Positions 40,273-50,524 of a stretch of DNA of 64,000 bases are shown here, one piece after another. The notes under the pieces were generated by a model. It worked only from the letters and a program-made list of their open reading frames with translations, was not told the DNA's origin and searched no databases. Location of the stretch: contig VZSR01000479.1 of NCBI GenBank assembly GCA_013398615.1, positions 2,182,740 through 2,246,739 on the forward strand, given 5' to 3'. The position numbers were made by a program, and so were the translations under genes. Source of the stretch: Brachypodius melanocephalos. Taxonomy: Eukaryota > Chordata > Aves > Passeriformes > Pycnonotidae. Each line of letters opens with the position of its first letter. Position 1 is the stretch's first letter.

Positions 40273-40290
40273 TTTTTTTTTTTTTTTTTT
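40273..40290 (+). repeat. Poly-T tract (18 T)
   Basis: This is an uninterrupted 18-T homopolymer, the second of a pair with 40101-40127. No target-site duplication or polyadenylation signal marks it as a retroposon tail. Confidence 0.85.
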
Positions 40291-43200
40291 AACTGACCAC
40301 ATTTAGCCTCTGTGCTCAGCACAGCATTCAATGAAGGGCACCTGTTGGCAGCTTGAGAGTTTCTCTTAACAGCAATTAATTTCCAATTCTCAACTTTACA
40401 TTTCCAATGTTCTCTCTAAGAGTATCATGACATATGATAGCTCTGTAGTTCCCTTCTAAAACCCACTCTCATTCCTTGCACAGACACAGTCTTACAGTTC
40501 TAGGGCTGTGCAATGTGAATACACAGAATTAATAGAATGAACCCTTCACTGAATGTCTCCTCAGCTCAGAACACTCACATATCTTTTCAGCACATATTAG
40601 TGTGTGCCAGGCTAGGCAATGGGTCTGAATCAGCAACCTTTCTTTAGTATAAAGAACAGGATTCTTTTGTTGACCTACTTTAAAACATGAGATCATATCT
40701 ATTCTGATAAGAATTTTCTCCCAGTTTTCACTACCCCTGGGGAAAGAGCATGGTAAGTCAGAACTTTGCCGTCCACTGTATGACAAGAAGGCACTTCTGA
40801 ATTTTTCAGAAGGTTGCTTTGGTTCAGGAGGCAAGTTTTTAATGTGGTCCATGGCAGTGAAAGCACCCATGCACTGAAGACCTGACTAATCTGGACTTTA
40901 CTGGATGCCCACCAGGCTATCCAGAGCTTCTTTGTTCTCAAAGCTTCCAGCTTTCTTCTTATTATCCCCCTGTTCTTACTAATATAATGCCCAATAACAT
41001 CTTAAATGAGATTTGCATTGACTTTCAAAGCTGTGACAAGTGAAAAATAAACATACAGAAATAATAAAGTGCCAAGCACCGTGACCATCAGGTATTTGCA
41101 TTATGTCGTACTTTTGAGAGAAGAGAGTCATCATCAGAAAATGAAACTTCTGAACAAACCTCTTTATACAACTGATCTGCTGTGATTAGAATTCACTGCT
41201 GAGTCTGTGCACTTATTTCTTAGGACTTTGTCCTGAAATCCAAAGCTACATTTCTTGGCACAAACCTTAAGCGGTTCCAAAGCTGTGTCAGTCCCTTTAT
41301 CCATCCCACTGATGATAAATCAGCAAGCTGCAACTCACTTTCAAACTGTCACTAGAAGTTCAGCTGCTGTTAAAGAATTTTCTATAGCACTTCTCTACAG
41401 CATTGGCACTTCTTTTGTGCAAACTTCTTAACTAATTGAAGCCAGGAAGTGTATAACTTCCTTCTTCTCCCTTAGGAAGTGACTGATGACTCTTGAAGAA
41501 ATTATCATTACGGCTCTTGACAAAAAATAACAAAATGGGGATTTTGTCTTTTCCTTGGAATGGACAGTTCTTTACAAGTTCTCATGGAACTTTATTTAAA
41601 CCCTTTTGAGGGGGAATTTTTCATCTCCTACAGGCAAAGACTGTTCCCTTTCAGTGTCAGAGGAAGGGTTTTTCCACATGCCCACTTATGGCAGTCAGGG
41701 ATAACTCTGGGTTTGTCAGTGATGAGTGCACAGCCTTGCAGAACAGAGCAGCTAATCCTGGGTTATCACTGATCCAGCTCCACCAATAACTCACCTCCTC
41801 CTGCACACACAGAGCCAGTGCCATGCTCAATGGATGCTTGTGGTTGTCTCACTGAAGACTGTGGATTGATGCTTAAAGTTGTGCTGAATTTGAGCTGTTT
41901 GGCAGAAAGCAGTCTCACCCAAAGTCTGTCCTCTCTTGTACTTGGTCATTAACTTATTCACTATCAGTCCAAACACCCTCTCATGGAGATCACATTTTTC
42001 CAATGATGGAAAAAGACAAGTCACTACTGATGCTGTAATAAATCTGCTGTTTAGATGCCAAGGTTTCAGAAGTACCCATGTGTCTCACAGTGATCACACA
42101 GGGAGCTGTGGATTTCACATGGACATACACAGGGAGCTGCTTTGCTACTCAGATTTCATCATTGCAGCTTGGTTTTGCACTCCAGCCTTACAGTGTAGCT
42201 GCACCTTTACACTGTAGGAGATGACACCAGTAATAACATCTGCTTTCATACCTCACACTTTCACAAATCAAAAGAAATACCAACACTTGGAAAGAATTCA
42301 AAATCTTCATATGGCTAATAAGTTATACAGAGGATTTAGCACATATTGTAGGCAGTATACACTAATAAATTATACTACATAGTTGCATATTCTGCTGGAG
42401 GAGCTTGGTGTGAGAGCTAGTTACAAATTTTTCCTTTCTTCCAAGACAGAGTGAGCCATTAAAAAAATAATTTCTTGAGCTAATTTAAAATTATTTTAGT
42501 GGAGTTACAAGTTCGCTGGCAGGATTTTTTTAAAAAAATAATTTTATTCTTAAGATTCTCCCTGACAATGTATTTTCTTATAATCCACAATTTGTGATTC
42601 TGGGTAGACCACATTATAAATGTAGCAATAATCACACATTTGGTACAGCCTGCTCACACAATATAATGCAGGTAGGAGCACAGGAAAATAGGTCACTAGA
42701 GCTTTACTGATGTGCAGCTGTCAAACCTTTTATTCATCTCAAGGTTTGCTGGTTTCTGGACAAATGCACTATGATTGAAATCCCATTGCAGAGGTAAAGC
42801 TTTCAAGGTGAAATAGTATTTTATTTTCATTATCATGAAAGAAAAGAAGAAGAAATGTCTGTAGGAGCAGAATACCACAGCAATATGTTAAGACTGGCAA
42901 TTGCAACATTGTTAAGTGTAAATAGAATGGTGTTCATGGCTGTCTTTTCCTTTCCCCTGATCCCCATTTCTTTCCTTTTCTTTCTCTGCACTCTTCCAGT
43001 AAACAGAAGTTATAAACAAGAAATGCTGCACCAAAAAGATGTGCTTTTGAGACATTTTTCACAATATCACTGCCTTCTCCAGAAAAAAAAGCCACGTCTT
43101 TGTCTTGAGCACTTTGCAAAGAAAGGCAGAAAATGGCAAAATAACGTTATTGTTACATAAGGTTAACAGTAAGTTGTTACACAAGCAAAACAGTATTTTT

Positions 43201-46180
43201 ACATATTAAAGAACAAAATCAGAACATTTTGTCTGGTGGTATAAATCAACTCTCTCCTGGAAGAAGGCTGCCCTCTGTCCTTAATCCTATGAATCTGTCA
43301 CAACGCCATTCCCAGCACTGCTTTACCAAACACAAAAAGAAGCAGCAGAGTGTCTAGTGCAGCAGGACTCTCATGCCAGCCCTCTCTGTCCTTTCCCCTT
43401 GGGTTAGCAGGAGTCTCTGGAGCTGCCAGGAGCAGCACTGCCAGGCAATATTCATTTCAGTGCCAGATCTACCCATCAGGGCTCTACCACAGCAGTCACA
43501 CAGAGTGTGGGGTGAAAATAATCAGGAGTGCCCAGAGCAAAGTGTGGGTGATCATGGAGTGAACTGTACAAGTGATATAGGCACTGGATGAAGGGTTTGA
43601 ATTACTTGTAAAGAAAATGGTAAGGTTCCCTCCATGTGGGAGGGAAGAGTAATCATTATCATCCAGATTTTGGAAGCATAACCATTAGGAACAGAAAAGG
43701 AGGCAATGCGAAGGGCAGCAGGTTGAGATGAAAATCCTTCCCAGGGATGATGCCCCCATCCAGCTCTAATGGGAGCAGGTCAAGCACTACACAGGGCAGG
43801 CACAGCAAGCCTGTGCCACCTGATGTCAGGATCACATAAAGGTCCCCATTTCATTAAGCAGAAAAGAGTTTATTTAGTAGTACAGAGTGTGGCCCCGAGG
43901 ATCTCTGACCAGAAGCCACCCTGGCCATCTGCAGTCAGGCACAAGTGGCTTTCTGGCATGGATTTCCCTGCTGTCCCTGCCCAGCACAATAAAAGGGCAG
44001 TTGGCTCTGCCAAACCAGGCTGAAAGAGGTCTGTAACCAAGGGGGTGCCTGGGGTCTTGCTCAGAGCCCCCTGGAACCTGGACCTGATTGCAGCCAGCTT
44101 ACTCAGGGTTTTTTTAATTCACTTACACTCAGCAGTATAATTTTTTTTCCTCTGTCCTTACCACGTCCCAATGTATTTTTGCACATTCTACTCATTGGGT
44201 GAGTTTGACATCTCACTAGAGAGAGGAAGATGAAGCAACGAGGGCAGTACTGCACCAACCTCAATACAGGGCTCTGGCATGAGGAAAGTGTTCAAAATAG
44301 AGTGCAGAAGCCTGAGAACTTGAAATATTCACTTAGGCAGCACTGAGTGCCCCAGACATTACATTTCCTGGCTGTAACCAACACTTTATGGCACGCAGAT
44401 GTTTAATGCTATACAGGAAAAAGGAAAAAAAAGTCTCATTTTTTATCCTTTCCATCAAACAGTGAGAGCTCTACAATATCACTGCACCAAATTGTTAATG
44501 GATAGAGATGAATTGCTGGATGTTGCAACTAAACATCAATGTTTCCTTGATCTTTGAAATGTAAAATTCTTAAAAAGCCAACAAATTGTATCCAGGATAC
44601 AAGAAACAGCCCTCTTCCTAGGAAAGTTTGTCTCTGACCTCTTAGATATATGGTAAAGGGTAAGCCTAAAACATCTGCTGCAAGAGAGGCTTCAGAGAAA
44701 TCTAATTAACACCATGTCCAGGAATGATGAGAGCAAATGTATCCTGGATAAAGTCACTGACAGGAGATCACTTTGTTATGCCAACAAAATTTTGGCTTGG
44801 AAAGAAAAATATTTGGAAAAAAGTCTTCATTGAGAACAATCATATAATATTAAAATGACAAATCAGGGCGAAGGAGGGAGAGAAACACATCTCACATAAG
44901 AAAAAATAAAATTGCACAAGAGAAAAAGAAGCTGATGGGAGAGATCCCACCCTCACTTAAACTGGATCTTGCAGCTGTGAAGGTCAATATATTAAAAAAT
45001 GGCTGCAGACATTCTGGTGAACAGAGCAGTGTCCTGAGCTGTTAAGACTATTTCAGAGCCTGTTGAAGGTGTTGCCTGTAATTAAAGCCCGAATTGTGAC
45101 CTCAAAATATTGAGAGCTGATATCACTGTCTTTTCTGCTTGCATTCAGCAGCAAACCAGCAGCTTGGAATCTGAATGACTTCATTGTTAACATGGTCTAG
45201 GGTAAGTTCCCTGCAATCTACAACCAGCTCTTCTGTCATCTAAAGAAGAAGAACTGCAGCTCTTTTCTTCCTAAATATTGCCATCTTACAGCTTTGCAGG
45301 TCCCCTAAATAAAAACAAACTCAGATCTGGTTTTGAGTACAAGTGAATAACTCTCATTGTTATAGGGATGGCCATTGTTTTACAGCGCTTTTCACTTTAT
45401 TGATTGGCATTGCCCAAATCCATTTCATCGCCTCCTCAAAGGACTGAACTCACAGGAGGAGATAAAAAAAATACCAAGTTCATCATATTTAGAACTGTTT
45501 CTCAGCATCTGTGCTGCCTCTCTTGGCAATGACCTTTCACTGATAGCTTTTCAGAATCATTTTCAGACTGACTGAAGAGAAGGAATGGCAGCCAGGTTTG
45601 CTCTGAGTTTTGTGATAGGTGTCTGAGAGATTAATGTTTTGATTAAAAGAACCTTGATTGAATTTTCTGATAGAAAATCGTTCATAAGCACATATGCCCC
45701 TTATTTTTGGATTCTAGGTTGGTTTTCTTCTTCCAGAGACCCTGTGTGTAGAGGGAAGGAAGAGAACAGAGACACTAAAGGCAGGCAGTGCCGGGGTGTG
45801 CCATGGTTAAATGGTGGGTGGCAGCACAAAGCAGACTGCCAGGGTCAGGCTCTGTGCTCATTTTAGTCCCAGTTTGGAGAACAGTTTTGCTCTTTGGTCA
45901 GAATTCACAGGTTCCCATAAATAACTGGTGACTTCATTGTACTGTCCAGTAAATATTTCACTCGTGACAGGTCACGTTTCAGGAATGGAAACAGATTTGA
46001 CACAGATGGCGAGTAGCACACTCATTCATTTTGACTCACAATTAAAAAATTGTCACCCCAGACTTATTAAATGGTTTCAAGGAGACTTTTTTTTCCCCAG
46101 GTTTATTTTTGTTTATTTTTTTTTTAAGTAGAGAGACATGCATTAGAGCAATCTTTTGATCACAAATTTATGGAGTCAGT

Positions 46181-46290
46181 AGTGTCTAGTGGGTAGACAG
46201 GAAGCTGGAAATGAGGCCTTTCCGATTTTTACTTTTAAGCTGAACCATTGATCTCTATGTTGCTTTTGGCAAGTCACTTTTTGTGCTAGA
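46181..46290 (+). repeat. MIR/CORE-SINE-like relic
   Basis: The segment opens with TCTAGTGGGTAGACAGG, close to the tRNA A-box portion of MIR-type SINEs (TCTAGTGGTTAGAGCAGG). It then passes a diverged B-box area and reaches TTTTGGCAAGTCACTT, close to the MIR core TTGGGCAAGTCACTT. The order and spacing of the two blocks (about 85 bp apart) agree with the family. The B box itself is degraded. This is the better of the two MIR-like calls, made by eye from remembered consensus. Confidence 0.55.
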
Positions 46291-46612
46291 CTTGATCTAA
46301 GCATAATATACTGTAAATAATGTAGGTGTGCTGAAGTCTATTTAGTCTCTGTAAGCCACATTGCAGGATTTAAACAAAGCAGAGACAAACACCCCTATGG
46401 TGGGAGGGGTATAAAATCCCAACTGGAATAGAGAACCCAGTACAGTCTTTATTAAGGTTTCAAGGCTCAGTCTCAAAACAAGCAATTTTCAAGTATCATT
46501 CACAGGCTACGTGCACCTCTGTGATTTTTTTTTTTAGTATTTATTGAAATGTTTCCTTCTGCCACTGACAAAACGACACATTCTGTTAAGTGCTAATAGT
46601 AAGGGCAGCTGG

Positions 46613-46643
<31 letters not shown>

Positions 46644-49540
46644 GTTTCATGCCCAATTTTTCCATCAACTTTAATCCTGAATAGTCCCTTTATGTTATGG
46701 TTTTACATTCACTTTGAACAGAGAAAAATGAGACTCTGCAGTTTAAGATAGTGAAGAAGCAAGCTTTTGACACAAAAATTTGAATAGTTCTACAACTCTT
46801 ATTTAGCTTTCATTGCAGCATCCTGAGATGTGATGGAGGCAGACATCCCACCTCCAGCATTCCATAATTGCTACAAAAATGAAGGCAGAAGGCTATTTTC
46901 AGTTGGTAATTTCTGTGCTGCTTATGTGTAATAGCAGGAGAAAAAGAAGATATTAACTTATCCATCAGCCTTGGAAAGATTCTCCATGCTCATGAGATAG
47001 TAAGAAAGAAGTCTTTGAGAAGTTAAATCAAATACAGACATTGCCAAAGAGGAAGGAAGCCGTGGTCAAATACACACAGGTAGACAAAGGAAGCAAGTAT
47101 GCTAGAGAGCTCTGAAATGAGTAAAAAAAATTTGGATTTGCCATTAAAGAAGTAAGGCTAAGAAGGTATTAAAGAAGGAATGCAGGGTGAAAAAAAGTGC
47201 AGAGAAAAAGGAAAACCTGGGGACAACGTGTCTTGATTGAAGGAAGAGAACAGGCAACAGATACAATTTTAAGCAAGAAGCAAATGCTGAAAAAGAGAGC
47301 TGACAACAGTCTGTAAAATAAGTAGAGAGATAAAAAAAGGAGAAAGAGGAGTAAAATCAAATACACGAAACATTGTTGTCTCTCAAATCCTGTCTCTGTC
47401 TGCTGATTCAACTCTTCCAATATTTATTCTTCACACCTCTTTTCTTCCATATCCTCTTCCTTTCCACACAATTTAGCAAGAGTCTCTCACCATTCTGCCT
47501 TTCTTCTGCCCCCCATGCCCGCAATGCTTCCTCCACAAACACCATCCAAGCTTTATGATTTCTTGTCACTCTTCTCCATACCCCAGATCTACCCCTGCTC
47601 AAACTAAAAGAATGAGCTGCATCTGTAACCTCCCCTCTTACCTACACAATTAAGAGAGAGACCTTAAACCCTCATTCACCCCTAACATCTTCCCTTCTCT
47701 CTCCCATAAAACAAAGTATCTACAATCTTCCCAGTATTCTTTTCTATCCTCTTCTTGGGGCTCAGGCTGTTCCGCTGACATCCAACCTCTCTCTAGCACC
47801 TCATATCCAGAGCACACCAAACCCCTACAGAAGTTTTCTACAAAATATATATATTTAATTTTCAAGTATGCAAACTTTAACTACTATGCAAACTTTCATA
47901 CTAGTCTCTGAAAACAAAATTTTCCAAACATAAGGGTCTGTAGGAAAAAGAGTTTCTTTAGACACTTCCTCCTTTTCCTGTTACCTCAGTCCTGAGCTGC
48001 TCATCTCCTTGTTCAAAGCCCCTCTGTCTATCTTGCTTGACTCATGGAATATCAGATCAACCCCCACCTAAGGTTAGGCCATGACCCCAGCACTCTATAT
48101 CTGTTTGTTACATTTTTAAAAAGCACTTTCTCCCCAGCTGCTCTTACACTGGGAAGATATCCCATAAATACCCACAACATCATTCCATTACACATCTTCA
48201 AACAGCTCTTTAAACCACACTAGGATGCCCACAAAAGTTTTAACAATGCATAAGTCACTTGTTTTATAAGTACACAGCCAGCTAATACTGTTTTTCATGT
48301 CTCTGTACATCTTAATCTGTTGTATCCTGTCAAACACTTAAAGGAGAAGTCTTTTTGATCTGTATTCATATCATGCCTGGCGTGTATCTGAATTTCCAGA
48401 TGTTAGTACACAGAGTCACAGTTCCTATGTGCTGAATTGTTAAATATATAGACAGGTACTTGAGTAAATCATGCAAGCATAAAGCCCCATAACACATAGA
48501 ATGAGGTCCTCATCAGTGAAGCCAAAATTGAAACCACCAGCTCCAAAACCTGGACTTTTACAACAGTTCTGTTACTGTCATAGTGTACATCCTGAAAAAG
48601 AAGCTCTGACTGAATTTATTGGGAAGCACTAATGAATTGCAGCACAAAGCAGAGAGACATGAACAAAGCTTGTTGGTATTATTTCAATATGATTAAACTA
48701 ACATCGACAGTTATAAGAAGTGAGTATTTTCTGCCTATTGCATGTTTGTAATTCTTTCTCTTGCTAAAATGGGAAATGTGAAGCCACCTGAATTTGAATT
48801 TGGAGCAGAAAGTATTTTGGAGAGATGTGCTCTGTTTTTAAAACATCAAATAATAAAATACCAAATATTTTTAATTAAATCAAGATTTAATACAAATGAA
48901 TGAAAAAAAATAGTAAAGATTCTAGGGATTCAGAAGCCCTCAGCTGATCAGAGATTCACTTATTTACCACACTTTGAAGTACACTTGATCCCTCAAAGCC
49001 ATATTTTAAAATAAGCAATAAGTCTGAAAAACCCCAGTGTTCTAAATGAAATCATTATTCTGCAGACTGAACCTAATGCTGAGGTAATGTGGAGTCTGAC
49101 CTTTCCGAATAAATCTCTCTTAATAAATGTTCCTCTCTACTCTCAGGAACAACAGGAGTCTCTAAGGCAGCAACAAACTAGAAACAAGGGCAAGATGCAC
49201 TAGTGAAACAGGAGGGAACGTGATTTAAAGGTGAAAGGATTTGGACATGACCCTACTGGGCAAAAAGAGGCAGAGAGTCTACATTCATCACCAGTGCCTC
49301 GGGCATCTTGTTTGCAGAGTCTGGACCTCTGGCGAACAGCTTATTGCAATTCCTGTCTTCTATTTCTGAATTTCATCAACTTGATTTTTATGTCAAAGAG
49401 ACGAGAGGAACGCTAGTTGCTGTACATCAATTTACAGCAGGGAATTACTACCGTGCATACCAGACATCCACAATACCACTAGAGGTGCTATTATTTTTAC
49501 CAGAATCAGTAACTTTTTAAAAGCCAGGGTCTCCAATAAG
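46291..49540. other. Gene-free region with a purine/pyrimidine strand switch
   Basis: This stretch holds a TATAAAA motif in a G-rich context (46401-46416), a 28-T homopolymer (46615-46642), and a purine-rich block (about 47030-47360). That block switches to a G-poor, pyrimidine-rich block (about 47370-47830, weaker to 48250). Minus-strand open frames in the pyrimidine block (47408-47602 and 47650-47865) are Glu/Lys/Arg-rich because of base composition. I do not regard them as genes. Confidence 0.5.
46615..46642 (+). repeat. Poly-T tract (28 T)
   Basis: This is an uninterrupted run of 28 T. Sequence on the 3' side shows no reverse-oriented AATAAA close by and no recognisable gene copy, so there is no support for a processed pseudogene. 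Confidence 0.9.
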
Positions 49541-49876
49541 TGAGGATCGGAACAGAGCAATATGAATAAGACCAGTGTGGTTAATGCTGTATTCTCCGTT
49601 TATTAAAACAAAGCGTCTGGTTATATAGACATTCAGATAGTTCACAATTACAGGTGGTTTCTGATTGGAACACAGTGTAAAAGGAATGAAAACAATCTCA
49701 CCCTTAAGGAATCCCCGGTAAAGTTACTTTAATTAACCTATCTAACACTTAACCATACCTTAATTAAAATTCTTGCTGCACCACAGGCCTGATAACTGCT
49801 ACACAGGCCCAAATGAGAGGCCTAAATACAAGGCCTAACTTGGGATAGCTCAGATCTCATGCCCACATTTCCTACA
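49541..49876 (-). mobile_element. Solo LTR of an endogenous retrovirus (LTR C)
   Basis: On the minus strand a CCAAT box (49664-49668) is followed by CTATATAA (49621-49628) and AATAAA (49599-49604). Then come 58 bp ending in CCTCA at 49541. The 5' end is placed at TGTAGGAAATG (49866-49876), giving TG...CA ends, but an alternative TGTGGGC start at 49867 is equally possible. The distance from AATAAA to the 3' end matches LTRs A and B. No target-site duplication or primer-binding site is convincing and no retroviral gene adjoins. Its sequence is unlike LTRs A and B, so it is a different family. Confidence 0.6.
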
Positions 49877-50424
49877 ACTTTTAATTCCCAGGTATGAAGA
49901 AGATTTCTTTGAAAAAGTTAGTGCAAATTTAAACTCAAATAACTCCACAGAGACCCTTCTTTTGGTAGGATGACGCCTCGTTTTTTTCGAGTAAAGCAGA
50001 GATAAAAGATTGCGGCAGAGGTGAGCCAGAAATGATGTTAATAACCTAACTGAGATGAAGATTGGACAAAGGGGCACGGCAGGGGAGCCATCCCAAACCT
50101 ACAGGGCAGCACTAAACGCACTTAGGACGCTTTGTTGGGGTTCTTAAACAAATTGCACCACTTACTGCGGCCGGGGAAAGATCCTTTCGCTGTAATGGGC
50201 TGAAATGGGCCGTCCTTTGTTATCCCAGCACTCCAGAGAAAGCAGCTCCAGTCAGACACTGGCTCTGCCTGGCCACCTGGGGGGGAAACAGCGTTCAGTG
50301 ACACCTCTGCTGAGTGACAGACCCGACACAAAGGGACTGTTCAACTGCACCTGGGGTGGGGTTAACATCCACACACAAAATCACACCCAACAGAAATGCT
50401 GCAGGAGAAGCGCAGCAGAAAAGC
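49877..50424. other. CpG-enriched segment abutting the assembly gap
   Basis: Between about 49961 and 50424 I count 14 CpG dinucleotides by eye, far denser than in the rest of this CpG-depleted window. The segment includes CTCG and CGAG around a T7 run (49977-49991) and a CTGCGGCCGGGG stretch. No open frame with recognisable homology is present. It may be the edge of a CpG island whose centre is lost in the following gap, or a young repeat that has not yet lost its CpGs. Confidence 0.5.
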
Positions 50425-50524
50425 NNNNNNNNNNNNNNNNNNNNNNNNNNNNNNNNNNNNNNNNNNNNNNNNNNNNNNNNNNNNNNNNNNNNNNNNNNNN
50501 NNNNNNNNNNNNNNNNNNNNNNNN
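50425..50524. other. Assembly gap (100 N)
   Basis: There are exactly 100 N, the conventional placeholder for a gap of unknown length. The real missing sequence may be shorter or much longer. Open frames drawn across it are artefacts. Confidence 0.99.

Larger units (their letters stand above)
35727..46180. other. Gene-free unique sequence with two poly-T tracts
   Basis: I see no supported exon or RNA gene. Two poly-T tracts (40101-40127 and 40273-40290) lie about 150 bp apart in the same orientation. A possible old LTR fragment around 43830-44010 is mentioned under findings only. Open frames such as 35807-36145 and 40529-40870 (both minus, 112-113 codons) lack recognisable domains and are probably chance. 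Confidence 0.5.

Noticed and set aside
47408..47865. Two Glu/Lys/Arg-rich minus-strand frames
   Set aside because: The residues follow from purine-rich composition on that strand. There is no domain or shared frame.
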